Source: Riemerella anatipestifer (lineage in GTDB: Bacteria > Bacteroidota > Bacteroidia > Flavobacteriales > Weeksellaceae). Taken from it: a stretch of 64,000 nt of DNA. The notes beneath the pieces are model-generated. The model was not told the origin of the DNA, did no database searches, and worked only from the letters and a program-made list of their open reading frames with translations. Shown here piece after piece: positions 10,958 to 20,154 of the stretch; position 1 is the stretch's first letter; each line of letters opens with the position of its first letter. The stretch covers positions 422,205 to 486,204 of the forward strand of contig NZ_QXHU01000001.1 of NCBI RefSeq assembly GCF_009663465.1. Direction: 5' to 3'. The translations under genes and the position numbers were made by a program.

Positions 10958-11650
10958 TAACATTTTATGATAGTTCCACGCAGCAACAAAGACTCCTGCT
11001 GTTTCCGTTCTTAATCTTTGATTGCCTAACGATACTGCTTGTACGCCTTTTTCTAGTAATAACTCTATCTCTGATGGACTAAAATCGCCTTCAGGACCAA
11101 TTAAAAAACAAACTTTATCAACTAAAGGAATTTCGGATAATGATACTCGCTTAAATGCTTTATCACAATGAGCTACAAAAGTATTTTCGGCAGTTTGAGT
11201 TTGCATAAAGCTAGTGAATTTCTGTAAATCATTAACCTTTGGGAAATGATACCTCAAACTTTGTTTAGATGCCGCTATAACTTTTTTCTGAATTTTATCT
11301 ATGTTGAGGTGTTTGCGTTCGGACTTCTCCGTTAATAAAAATGAAATTTCGGAAATTCCCATTTCGGTAGCTTTTTCTACAAAAAACTCTATACGGTCTA
11401 TATTTTTAGTAGGAGCTATTGCAATATGCAAATAAGACGAAAATGGAGACGTCTTCGTTTGGATTTCTAAAATATCTAACTCTACTTTTTTCCCTTCAAG
11501 TACAAGGTTACCTTTTGCTACATTTCCTTTACCATCGGTTACATAAAGCTCCTCCCCTTCCTTCATCCTCAAAACCTTTGATATATGATGTTGTTCATCA
11601 GCATCTATTATCACTCTATCATTTAAAATTTCTCCAAAAAATAATTTCAT
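10955..11650 (-). CDS. rsmE: 16S rRNA (U1498-N3) methyltransferase RsmE
   Basis: The 231-aa protein has the N-terminal PUA-like domain (HHISKVLRMKEGEELYVTDG) and the C-terminal SPOUT domain with the trefoil-knot signatures LIGPEGDFSPSEIELL and VSLGNQRLRTETAG. RsmE methylates U1498 of 16S rRNA. It starts 11 bases after the tsaD stop and is probably in the same transcript. Confidence 0.94.
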   Translation of the reverse strand: MKLFFGEILNDRVIIDADEQHHISKVLRMKEGEELYVTDGKGNVAKGNLVLEGKKVELDILEIQTKTSPFSSYLHIAIAPTKNIDRIEFFVEKATEMGISEISFLLTEKSERKHLNIDKIQKKVIAASKQSLRYHFPKVNDLQKFTSFMQTQTAENTFVAHCDKAFKRVSLSEIPLVDKVCFLIGPEGDFSPSEIELLLEKGVQAVSLGNQRLRTETAGVFVAAWNYHKML

Positions 11651-11661
11651 ATCAAAAGGTA

Positions 11662-12687
11662 TTACTTTGCATTTAACTCATATCTTGCAGTAGCCGTTGT
11701 GGAAAGGTTGGTAAACTCTCCTCTTTCGTATTTTAATTGGGCTACCATTGCTATCATTGCGGCATTATCCGTAGTGTATTCAAATTTAGGAATATAGATA
11801 TTCCAACCTAACTTTTGTTCGTTTTCTCTCATAGCCTGTCTCAAGGCAGAGTTAGCCGAAACGCCACCAGCTATGGCTATTTCTTTAATGCCTAAATCAC
11901 TAGCCGCTTTCTCTAGTTTCGTCATCAATATTTCAATAATATTTTTCTGAACAGATGCACACAAATCATCTATATTTTCAGCAATAAATTGAGGATTTTT
12001 CTTTAATTCTTTTTGTATAAAGTACAGCACCGAAGTTTTAATTCCGCTAAAAGAATAATCATAACCCTCTAATTTAGGCTTATTAAATGCAAATGCATCA
12101 GGATTTCCATTTTGAGATTTCTTATCTATGATAGGTCCAGCAGGATAATCTAAATCAAATATTTTTCCTATCTTATCAAATGCTTCTCCTGCAGCATCGT
12201 CTATAGTTTTCCCAATAATTTCCATATCAAAATAGTCTTTAACCAAGACAATCATCGTATGCCCACCACTCACCGTGAGGCATAAAAAAGGAAATTTGGG
12301 CGGATTAGGATTGGCATCTTCTATAAAATGAGCCAAAATATGAGCCTGAAGGTGATTAACCTCTATCAGTGGAACTTCCAAACTCATCGCTAAAGACTTC
12401 GCAAAGGAAGTCCCTACTAGTAAAGAGCCTAAAAGTCCAGGACCTCTCGTAAAACCTATGGCACAAATCTCATTTTGTTGTATATTTGCTTTTTGTATAG
12501 ATTGCTCTACGACAGGAATGATATTTTGCTGATGTGCCCTAGAGGCTAACTCTGGCACCACGCCACCGTACTCATTATGAATAGCTTGAGTGGCAGCTAC
12601 ATTGGAAAGAATTTTTCTACCAGAAATAATGGCTGCGGAAGTATCATCACAAGAGGATTCTATACCTAAGATAATAGATTGTTTCAT
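11662..12687 (-). CDS. tsaD: tRNA N6-adenosine threonylcarbamoyltransferase TsaD
   Basis: I start the gene at the ATG at 12687 (MKQSIILGIESSCDDTSAA), the conserved TsaD N terminus, giving 341 aa; the longer open frame adds 62 non-conserved residues. Metal-ligand histidines are visible in LIEVNHLQAHILAH, and other motifs are LTVSGGHTMIVLV and IAGGVSANSALR. With TsaB, TsaC and TsaE it makes t6A37 of ANN-decoding tRNAs. Only 4 bases separate its start codon from that of divergent tamB. Confidence 0.95.
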   Translation of the reverse strand: MKQSIILGIESSCDDTSAAIISGRKILSNVAATQAIHNEYGGVVPELASRAHQQNIIPVVEQSIQKANIQQNEICAIGFTRGPGLLGSLLVGTSFAKSLAMSLEVPLIEVNHLQAHILAHFIEDANPNPPKFPFLCLTVSGGHTMIVLVKDYFDMEIIGKTIDDAAGEAFDKIGKIFDLDYPAGPIIDKKSQNGNPDAFAFNKPKLEGYDYSFSGIKTSVLYFIQKELKKNPQFIAENIDDLCASVQKNIIEILMTKLEKAASDLGIKEIAIAGGVSANSALRQAMRENEQKLGWNIYIPKFEYTTDNAAMIAMVAQLKYERGEFTNLSTTATARYELNAK

Positions 12688-12691
12688 AATT

Positions 12692-15600
12692 ATGGCAAAT
12701 TTAAATAATAATAACGATAACAAAAAAGATAATCCTATTTCTAACAAAATAAATGAGGCGGAGCAGCATATAGAAAAGAAAGTACAAGAAACCAAAGAGT
12801 TTTTAAAAGACGCTATAGAAAATCCCAAAGAAACCGCTGAAGAATTTGCAAAACAAGCCGCTAAAGATGTCACCAGCTACTCTTGGTGGGCTAGACTACT
12901 GTTAGTGCTTTTTTGGACACTTTTATCTTTATTTGCTATTGGATTCATTGCCATCAATCTACCTGTTACTAAAAATTGGCTTACCCAAAAGGTGGTAAAC
13001 AAACTCAACCAAGACCTTAATACCCAAATAGCTTTTGAAAAAATAGACCTTAATTATTTTGGAGATGTTACGCTACATAAAGTAACTGTAAAGGACCACA
13101 GAGGCTACCATTTTATTAAGGCTAAAGAGTTGTATGCAGATTCTGATTGGTTTTCCATTTTAGCAAATTCTAGACATATCAAGTTCCAATCACTATCTAT
13201 CAAAAACTTGGATATGAAAGTGATTACCTACAAAGGTGATAGCATACCTAATTTTATCCGTTTTGTAGAGCTTTTCGATAATGGTAAAAAACCAGACCCC
13301 AACAGACCTCCATTTCAACTTAAAACTCGTATAATTATTAAAGATTCTAAACTTTCTATCGTCAATCAAAATCATACAGGAGACGCGGGAAGATGGCTAG
13401 ATGCCGAAAATTTAAACTTGATAATACCTGAGTTAAAAGTTAAAGGTTCAGAAGTTAGTGCTAAAGTAAATCAACTTAGAATAACGACTAAAAGATGGGG
13501 CAAAAAGCATTTTTTGGATACTTTCTCTACAGATTTTTCTCTAACCAAAGAGGCTCTTTTCTTAGACGACTTACTCATTAATACTGACCACAGCTTGCTA
13601 CACGGAAGTTTAAAATTTAATCTTAACAACGGTACTTGGGCAGACTTTGGCAACAAAGTAAAATGGGATATGCAACTGAAAAAAGGTAGCCAAATAAGTG
13701 GCTATGATATCAGTTACTTTGTGAAAGATTGGGACAACTATAAGCCCATCAATACCTCGGGAAATATGACTGGCGCACTTAATAACTTTACTCTAGACCA
13801 ATTTTCCATAGGTGATAATGATTCTAAAATAGTTTCATCATCTATAAAGGTTGCCAAAATACTAGATAAAAGCTTCTCCGTAGAAACCAATAGTATCTCT
13901 ACAGACCTTACTTACAAAGGACTTAAAAGTCTATTTCCTAGCTTCATTTCAAAAAAAATGGGTAATGTAGCTGATGATTTTGGTAGGATAAAATACAATG
14001 GTATGCTAAAAGCTAACCCTGAACAAATTGCTCTTAGAGGAAATTTAATTTCAGGTGTTGGGCAAGCAAAAATAGACCGCTTTACTCTAAGAGAATATAG
14101 TAAAGTCCCTAAGTATAATGGTTTATTAGAAATTACTAATCTGAATGTAGCCACTATTACCAAAAATCCACAGGTTGGGCTTATTTCTGGTAGATTTGAT
14201 TTAGACGGAGAAAGCTTTGACATCAATCAAATGAAACTCAGAACCAAATCTAACATCAAGCGGATAGAGCTGTTAGACAAAACCCTTAATAACCTAGTTC
14301 TAGACGGATATCTTAACAAAAAACGCTATGAAGGCATTGTAAACATAAATGATGAAAATGCTCAAGCAAATATTAGAGGTATTTTTGATTTCAGCACTCC
14401 TAGATTATATGCTAATGTAACAGCAGACATCAACCATTTGAACGCCAGCTACTTCTCTGGAAGTTCTGAAAGACAAGTTATAAGTGGATATGTAGATACA
14501 GAAGTATCTATGAAGAACATTAACGATATTCAGTTGAATGCCCATCTTAGAGAAGTTAAAATTTTATCCAAAGACCAAAAAATAACTCTTCCAACAGGAG
14601 ATGTTAGAGCCTATTTCGAAGATGGAAAAAGAATCGTATCTGTAAACGCACCTAATGTAATAGAAGGTAAAGTTTCAGGAAAATTCAATCTAGCAGACAT
14701 AGGTGGTATGGTGCAAAACAGTATAAGCAAATTACTAGTAACCAATCAACCTAAACGTCTATATAGAGGGCAATATTTAGATTTAGACTTCAAAATATCA
14801 CAAGGATTACTCAATTTGCTTGAACCAAATTTGAGAATAAGCGATGTACTTTTGATATCTGGAAACTATAATGGTGATAACAACGATTTATTATTAAATG
14901 CAAATATCAATTATTTAAAATACATCGTCAGTAAAAAAGAAAACGAAAAGGTAAACCAAATTTTAGCAGAAACAGATGTTAGGTATAATATAAAATCTCC
15001 TGCTAAAAAGGACAGCATCATGATTGATGGACTAGCACTCAAAATAGACACCAAAAGTAGAGAAAATAATTTCTCTTTGGAAATGAACCGTACTGAATAC
15101 AATAAAAATATCCTTAAAAACGTTAGTATTGTAGGCAAAAATCCTGATGGAGAACATCTACACCTTGCCATAAGGTTTTTACATGGCACCGATAAAGATG
15201 AGAAGGAAGACGCTATGAAATCTTATGCGGTTAATCTTAATCAAACAACTAATGCAAACGGTGATTATATTATAAGGTTTGAGCCTACCGAGGTTAAACT
15301 CAATAGTTTTGTGTGGAATGTAGATACTTCGCCAGAGCTTAATCACTCTATTACCTACAGGAAAAAAACAGGATTTATAGACATTGAAAATCTTAAACTC
15401 TATTCTGACGAAAGCGAAATTTTGGTCAATGGAACGTACAAGGATAGTAAAAATATCAATGCTAATATTGATGTTAAAAATGTTAACCTCTCTAAAGTAT
15501 TAGCTTTAAAAGAAGGTAGCTCCGACTTAAATATTAAAGGTAACGCTAACGGAACTATAAAACTAGCCATCCTCAAAAATAATATAGAACCTATTGTAGA

Positions 15601-17407
15601 TTTAAAAGTAGGTGGTTTCTCTATACATGACAAAAACTTAGGTGATTTACTCATAAATGCAGAAAAAACAGAGCGTCCAAATGTATTTGATATAGATGTT
15701 AAAGTGACTTCTTCGGAGATTTTTGGAAATGATAAACTCAGAATATTTGGAAAGGTAGACAATAATACCCCTTCTCCTAGTTTAGACCTCACCGCTGATT
15801 TAAATAAATTTGATTTAGCGTTTGTACAAGAGTTTGTGAAAGCTGTATTTAGTAACTTTAGAGGTAATGCCAGTGGGCAACTTAAGATAAATGGAACCCT
15901 AAACGACATCGATTATAGTGGAGATATAGCCTTATCTAAATTTGGATTTAAACTCAATTTTTCGGGAGTAGATTATTCCTTTGATGATACCATTATTCCT
16001 TTATCAAAAGGATTTGCCGCTCTCAATAACATAGGAATAAGCGATGGTAGAAGCAATTCCAAGGGTAGTGTATCTGGGGCAATTCAGTTCGACGACATTG
16101 CATCTATGGGGCTCAACCTCATTATTAGAACGGATAATCTAATGCTTTTGAATACTACTCAAAAAGATTTTGATACATTTTGGGGAAGAGTTTATGGTAC
16201 AGGAGACCTCTTTGTAGATGGAGCCGTAACTGCCCTTAATATCAATGCCAAAACAAAAGTTCTTAACAATAGTGTATTTACACTCAATAGTAACTCAACA
16301 ACATCGGTAGATGAATTTAAAATGCTTCGTTTTGTAGAAAGAAATGAAGACGGTATACTAAGTGTTACCAAGAAAGAAAAGTCTGGTGCAAATATGAATA
16401 TAGATTTAGCACTTGATGTAGACAAAGGTTCTACTGTAAATGTACTCGTAGGTGATAATGTAGGCGATATTAGTGTAAGAGGAACTGCAGAAAACCTAAG
16501 ATTTAGAATGAATAGAAACGGACAAATGTCTATGAACGGAACTTATATAGTAGACAACGGAAGCTATGTTTCAAAAGCAGTACTAGAACGTTCTTTTCAA
16601 ATCGAAAAAGGAAGCAGTATTTCTTGGGATAGTAATGTGATGAATCCTGCACTTAATATTTCGGCCAACTATTATAGAACCGTAACCAATCTAGGAGAAT
16701 ATCTTAATGTAGGGAAACTTCCTCCTGTAAATGTAATGCTAGAGGCTAAAATCACACGGTCGTTATCTAACCCAGACATTCAGTTTGATATAAAAACCCC
16801 CGATGTTTCTAGCCAAATTAGAGAAGCCATTGCTTTCAAAATGAGCAATCCAGATGAAAGAATCATTCAATTTGGTTCTATCTTAGCACTCAATAGCTTT
16901 AATGTTGCTAACACAGACGGATTTACATTTGATATAGGAAATACAGTAACCTCTCAAGGCTACGCACTCCTAATGAAACAACTTGGCTCTGTACTTAATA
17001 CTATTAGCAATCAGTTTCAGATAGATTTAGACTATATTAGAGGCGACCAAGCCGCCAATACAGCCGATAGAGCTTCTGGTAGATTAAGTTTGGCGCTTTC
17101 ACCTAGAGTTAATATTAAGACAGGCTGGGGAGTTCCTATCTCCAGAAATCAAAGTACAGAAGCTAATTTCCTTTCTGGAGAAGGTATTATAGAATACGAT
17201 TGGTCTAAAGGTAATGACGGTAGCCGTATTCTAAGAGTTTATTCAAAACCTTCTAATATATCTAATATTATAGGACAGAATGCAGGAGCTAACCAATCTT
17301 GGGGAGGTGGCGTAGTTTATAGCAAAAGTTTCAACCATCTTTTTAGTAGAAAAAGGAAAGATAGTACAAAATCTAAAGGGATAACTGATACTATTAAAAC
17401 TAAATGA
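12692..17407 (+). CDS. tamB: Translocation/assembly module TamB-like AsmA-family protein
   Basis: Starting at ATG 12692 (MANLNNNNDNKK) gives 1571 aa. A hydrophilic N terminus precedes a single membrane helix (LLLVLFWTLLSLFAIGFIAI, about residues 70-90). A long region of repeated beta strands follows, and the C terminus has the DUF490/TamB pattern, including ISRNQSTEANFLSGEGIIEYDW. TamB-like proteins form a periplasm-spanning hydrophobic groove implicated in lipid transport or outer-membrane protein assembly. The longer open frame from 12590 would overlap tsaD and is rejected. tsaD-tamB divergence is common in Flavobacteriia. Confidence 0.88.
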   Translation: MANLNNNNDNKKDNPISNKINEAEQHIEKKVQETKEFLKDAIENPKETAEEFAKQAAKDVTSYSWWARLLLVLFWTLLSLFAIGFIAINLPVTKNWLTQKVVNKLNQDLNTQIAFEKIDLNYFGDVTLHKVTVKDHRGYHFIKAKELYADSDWFSILANSRHIKFQSLSIKNLDMKVITYKGDSIPNFIRFVELFDNGKKPDPNRPPFQLKTRIIIKDSKLSIVNQNHTGDAGRWLDAENLNLIIPELKVKGSEVSAKVNQLRITTKRWGKKHFLDTFSTDFSLTKEALFLDDLLINTDHSLLHGSLKFNLNNGTWADFGNKVKWDMQLKKGSQISGYDISYFVKDWDNYKPINTSGNMTGALNNFTLDQFSIGDNDSKIVSSSIKVAKILDKSFSVETNSISTDLTYKGLKSLFPSFISKKMGNVADDFGRIKYNGMLKANPEQIALRGNLISGVGQAKIDRFTLREYSKVPKYNGLLEITNLNVATITKNPQVGLISGRFDLDGESFDINQMKLRTKSNIKRIELLDKTLNNLVLDGYLNKKRYEGIVNINDENAQANIRGIFDFSTPRLYANVTADINHLNASYFSGSSERQVISGYVDTEVSMKNINDIQLNAHLREVKILSKDQKITLPTGDVRAYFEDGKRIVSVNAPNVIEGKVSGKFNLADIGGMVQNSISKLLVTNQPKRLYRGQYLDLDFKISQGLLNLLEPNLRISDVLLISGNYNGDNNDLLLNANINYLKYIVSKKENEKVNQILAETDVRYNIKSPAKKDSIMIDGLALKIDTKSRENNFSLEMNRTEYNKNILKNVSIVGKNPDGEHLHLAIRFLHGTDKDEKEDAMKSYAVNLNQTTNANGDYIIRFEPTEVKLNSFVWNVDTSPELNHSITYRKKTGFIDIENLKLYSDESEILVNGTYKDSKNINANIDVKNVNLSKVLALKEGSSDLNIKGNANGTIKLAILKNNIEPIVDLKVGGFSIHDKNLGDLLINAEKTERPNVFDIDVKVTSSEIFGNDKLRIFGKVDNNTPSPSLDLTADLNKFDLAFVQEFVKAVFSNFRGNASGQLKINGTLNDIDYSGDIALSKFGFKLNFSGVDYSFDDTIIPLSKGFAALNNIGISDGRSNSKGSVSGAIQFDDIASMGLNLIIRTDNLMLLNTTQKDFDTFWGRVYGTGDLFVDGAVTALNINAKTKVLNNSVFTLNSNSTTSVDEFKMLRFVERNEDGILSVTKKEKSGANMNIDLALDVDKGSTVNVLVGDNVGDISVRGTAENLRFRMNRNGQMSMNGTYIVDNGSYVSKAVLERSFQIEKGSSISWDSNVMNPALNISANYYRTVTNLGEYLNVGKLPPVNVMLEAKITRSLSNPDIQFDIKTPDVSSQIREAIAFKMSNPDERIIQFGSILALNSFNVANTDGFTFDIGNTVTSQGYALLMKQLGSVLNTISNQFQIDLDYIRGDQAANTADRASGRLSLALSPRVNIKTGWGVPISRNQSTEANFLSGEGIIEYDWSKGNDGSRILRVYSKPSNISNIIGQNAGANQSWGGGVVYSKSFNHLFSRKRKDSTKSKGITDTIKTK

Positions 17408-17488
17408 CAACAATAATATTAAATTTTTATCAAAAAAATTAACAAAAAAACATCTAAAATCAACAGTAGTAATATTAAAACTTTTTTG

Positions 17489-17496
17489 TATTTTTG
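17489..17496 (+). promoter_or_regulatory. -7 element upstream of the Lrp-type regulator gene
   Basis: TATTTTTG matches TAnnTTTG and lies 49 bases before the start codon. No TTG is found at the usual distance, so only the -7 half is supported. Confidence 0.4.
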
Positions 17497-17545
17497 TAAG
17501 AGTTAAACTTAAATTTTTGACAATAACATAAAAAACGTTAATATT

Positions 17546-18016
17546 ATGGACTACCGTTTGGACGAAATAGACAAAAGCATTTTAGACTACTTAGTACAAA
17601 ATACTAGAATGCCCTTTACAGAAATAGCAAAAAATCTCAATGTTTCTGCAGGAACCATACATGTAAGAGTAAAAAAAATGGAAGATGCGGGGATTATCCT
17701 AGGTTCTTCTCTTAAAATAGACTACGAAAAGCTAGACTACACTTTTACTGCATTTATAGGTATACTATTAACTAAATCTAATAGAACCCAAGAAGTATTG
17801 AAACAATTAGAAAAAATCCCTAATATTATTGAAACAAGTGTAGTTTCTGGTAAATACAATATCTTCTGTAAAATGAAAGCCAAAAATACAGAAGATGCCA
17901 AGAATGTCATTTACCAAATAGATGATATTGAAGATGTTACAAGGACTGAAAGTATGATTTCTATGGAAGAATACTTGAGTGACAAAAATAGATTGATACA
18001 AGCCGTTAAAGTCTAG
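17546..18016 (+). CDS. Lrp/AsnC-family transcriptional regulator
   Basis: The 156-aa protein starts with an AsnC-type winged helix-turn-helix (DEIDKSILDYLVQNTRMPFT, then NLNVSAGTIHVRVKKMEDAG). The C-terminal RAM domain contains FTAFIGILLTKSN and VVSGKYNIFCKMKAKN. Members bind amino acids through the RAM domain and act as octamers on metabolic promoters. The ligand and targets are not visible. A terminator follows directly, so the gene appears to be transcribed alone. Confidence 0.92.
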   Translation: MDYRLDEIDKSILDYLVQNTRMPFTEIAKNLNVSAGTIHVRVKKMEDAGIILGSSLKIDYEKLDYTFTAFIGILLTKSNRTQEVLKQLEKIPNIIETSVVSGKYNIFCKMKAKNTEDAKNVIYQIDDIEDVTRTESMISMEEYLSDKNRLIQAVKV

Positions 18017-18037
18017 ATAAATTATTTTTTTCATAGG

Positions 18038-18067
18038 AAGCCTTTGTTTTTCAGAGGCTTTTTTTTA
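18038..18067 (+). terminator. Terminator after the Lrp-type gene
   Basis: AAGCCT and AGGCTT form a short stem with a T-rich loop, followed by eight T residues. Confidence 0.75.
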
Positions 18068-18077
18068 ATTTTACAAA

Positions 18078-18455
18078 ATGGAAGACAAGCACTACTTTAC
18101 TAACGAACCCAAGAAAACCAGAGGTTTTTATATCACTATCGGGATTTTGGTTATATTCACCCTTATGGGATTAGGGATTGATGTAGATGAATTTTCTCAA
18201 CACGAAAGCATCAATATCCCTACTTGGTATTTTTACCTCATATTCGGTGTAGATGTGTTGGCTTTATTAGGATTACTTCTTATAGTATTATTTAGAAAGA
18301 CTGGTGTTTTTTTGTTTCCTTTAGCAGTTGTAACTCACTTTATTCTACATCAATTTTATCTTTCCACATTTTTATATACAGATGTTACTAACCTGTTTTT
18401 ATACGTGGGGCTAGGGCTACTAATGATTATCCCAAAATGGACATATTTTAAATAA
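18078..18455 (+). CDS. Small four-helix membrane protein, unknown function
   Basis: The 125-aa product has a hydrophilic start (MEDKHYFTNEPKKTRG) and four hydrophobic segments: FYITIGILVIFTLMG, YFYLIFGVDVLALLGLLLIV, FLFPLAVVTHFILHQF and LFLYVGLGLLMII. I do not recognise the family. It lies 12 bases before the Rrf2 gene on the same strand, so the two may be cotranscribed. Confidence 0.65.
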   Translation: MEDKHYFTNEPKKTRGFYITIGILVIFTLMGLGIDVDEFSQHESINIPTWYFYLIFGVDVLALLGLLLIVLFRKTGVFLFPLAVVTHFILHQFYLSTFLYTDVTNLFLYVGLGLLMIIPKWTYFK

Positions 18456-18467
18456 TCTTATCTAGTT

Positions 18468-18902
18468 ATGTTTTCCAAAGCGTGCGAATATGCCATTAGG
18501 TCTGCCATTTGTATTGCCCAAAAAAGACTCAACAACCAAAGGGCTAATGTGAAAGAAATTTCGGTTTCTATTGATGCTCCCGTTGCATTTATAGCTAAAA
18601 TATTACAACAACTCTGTAAGGCAAACATTATAGAGTCTGTAAGAGGACACCAAGGCGGCTTTTCTATATCAATAGAAAAACTTAAAGTTATTAAAATTTA
18701 CGACATCATTACTGCTATAGATGGGGATAGTCTTTTCACTAAATGTGGACTTGGACTAAAGGAATGTTCCGCCATAAATCCTTGTCCTGTGCACAATGAT
18801 TTTAGAGAAATGAAATCCAAATTAGAGTACATTACTAAAAGCTACTCTCTCTACGATTTAGCCTTAAAAACAGAACAAGGCTTAGCTTGGCTAAAAATTT
18901 AG
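18468..18902 (+). CDS. Rrf2-family regulator with putative Fe-S cysteines
   Basis: The 144-aa protein begins with the Rrf2 winged helix (CEYAIRSAICIAQKRL, then SIDAPVAFIAKILQQLCKAN and VRGHQGGFSI). It contains the spaced cysteines CGLGLKECSAINPC (C-x6-C-x5-C), similar to the cluster-binding loops of NsrR, RirA and IscR. That suggests an iron-sulfur cofactor sensing NO, iron or redox state. The neighbours do not indicate the regulon. IscR-type control of Fe-S synthesis is possible, but no isc or suf genes are in view. Confidence 0.88.
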   Translation: MFSKACEYAIRSAICIAQKRLNNQRANVKEISVSIDAPVAFIAKILQQLCKANIIESVRGHQGGFSISIEKLKVIKIYDIITAIDGDSLFTKCGLGLKECSAINPCPVHNDFREMKSKLEYITKSYSLYDLALKTEQGLAWLKI

Positions 18903-18910
18903 ACACTTCT

Positions 18911-19618
18911 TTATCTAATCGTTCCAATAATAAACACGGCTGGAATTTTGTGTAAATCAGGTTTCTCCTTTTTCCAGTTTTTAATTTCTTTTGTTTTAAT
19001 AAACTCCTCACTAGGGTGAGTAACATTAGCCGCAATACAAAGCTTAGTATTAGGATTTAGAAACTTACACAAATCTTCTAGAAGTTGATTGTTTCTATAA
19101 GGAGTTTCCATAAAAATTTGTGTATAACCTGTTTTTTGTATCTGCTGCTCCAAAAACAAAATTTGTTTTTTTCTTTCTACCTTATCTATTGGAAGATAGC
19201 CATTAAAAGTAAAATTTTGTCCATTAAACCCACTTGAGATAAGAGCCAAAATAATAGATGAAGGTCCACTAATCGGCACTACTTGAATATCATTTTGATG
19301 AGCCCACTTTACCATAATATTACCAGGATCTGCAATACACGGCAGACCTGCCTCTGATAAAAGTCCAAAATCTACCCCTTTTTTCATCAAAAGCATTGCT
19401 TCTTGTAAATCTTTCTCTTCGGAATGTTTATTGAGTAAAAACAACTTTAGGTCTGATTGTTTTTTTTCAGGGCAAAAAAATTTAATTACTTTCCTTGCCG
19501 TTTTTTCATTCTCTACAAAAAAATAGTCAATCTTTAGTATATAATCCTTTATAATAGGTGCAAAATATTCTTTAGGACTTTCTTCTGACAAATACGCTGG
19601 TATAAGAAATAACATCAC
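18911..19618 (-). CDS. Tetrapyrrole-methylase-fold SAM methyltransferase (RsmI-like)
   Basis: The 235-aa protein shows the two-domain TP-methylase fold used by RsmI: VDFGLLSEAGLPCIADPGN, followed by VVPISGPSSIILALISSGF and FNGYLP. The N terminus (MLFLIPAYLSEE) lacks the usual RsmI start and matches the shorter relatives frequent in Bacteroidota. The target is probably rRNA (C1402 2'-O in RsmI), but this sub-branch may differ. Its start overlaps the end of the phosphatase gene by 4 bases, indicating translational coupling. Confidence 0.8.
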   Translation of the reverse strand: MMLFLIPAYLSEESPKEYFAPIIKDYILKIDYFFVENEKTARKVIKFFCPEKKQSDLKLFLLNKHSEEKDLQEAMLLMKKGVDFGLLSEAGLPCIADPGNIMVKWAHQNDIQVVPISGPSSIILALISSGFNGQNFTFNGYLPIDKVERKKQILFLEQQIQKTGYTQIFMETPYRNNQLLEDLCKFLNPNTKLCIAANVTHPSEEFIKTKEIKNWKKEKPDLHKIPAVFIIGTIR

Positions 19619-20067
19619 AAACGGGGTTTTAAATTGAGTTCTAAGACTATTCTATCACAAGCTTTATCCAACATATGGTAAACCTTTTCAAAACCACCTA
19701 CACCACCATAATAAGGGTCCGGTACTTCGGCATCATCATCTAGAATAAGTACTAGTTTTTGGCGCTGCTTATCATTTTCTGCCAAAGCCATAGCATCATT
19801 GTAGTTTTGCTTATCCATACAATAGATACGATCAAAAATTTCAAAATCTTCCTTTAGCAAAGGACGGGCTCTGTGCTCGTTAATATCAATACCGTGAAAA
19901 TCGGCAGTTTGGATAGACCTCGGGTCTGCTTTAGCTCCTTTGTGATAGCCACTAGTTCCTGCGGAGTCTACAAAATATTCTTCAGATATTTTAGCTCTTA
20001 GAATCCCTTCTGCCAAAGGGCTTCTACATATATTTCCCAAACAAAGCATTAAAATTTTCATAACCAT
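19615..20067 (-). CDS. Low-molecular-weight protein-tyrosine phosphatase
   Basis: The 150-aa protein has the CX5R phosphatase loop at its N terminus (MLCLGNICRSPLAEG) and the general-acid Asp in EVPDPYYGGVGGF. Start could be the first ATG or the third codon (MKILML); the latter fits the family better. In many bacteria these enzymes counteract BY-kinases of polysaccharide export, but no such kinase is nearby. It is followed with a 4-base overlap by the RsmI-like gene. Confidence 0.9.
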   Translation of the reverse strand: MVMKILMLCLGNICRSPLAEGILRAKISEEYFVDSAGTSGYHKGAKADPRSIQTADFHGIDINEHRARPLLKEDFEIFDRIYCMDKQNYNDAMALAENDKQRQKLVLILDDDAEVPDPYYGGVGGFEKVYHMLDKACDRIVLELNLKPRL

Positions 20068-20154
20068 TTTTTTTACTAAACCGAAAAAGGACTACCAAAA
20101 AACGATAAATGTCTTAAGATAATCCCTTTTCTAGTACTAACCTAAAAATCAAAA

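Noticed and set aside
12688..12873. 62-residue N-terminal extension of TsaD
   Set aside because: Conserved TsaD begins MKQSIILGIESSC; the extension is antisense to tamB.
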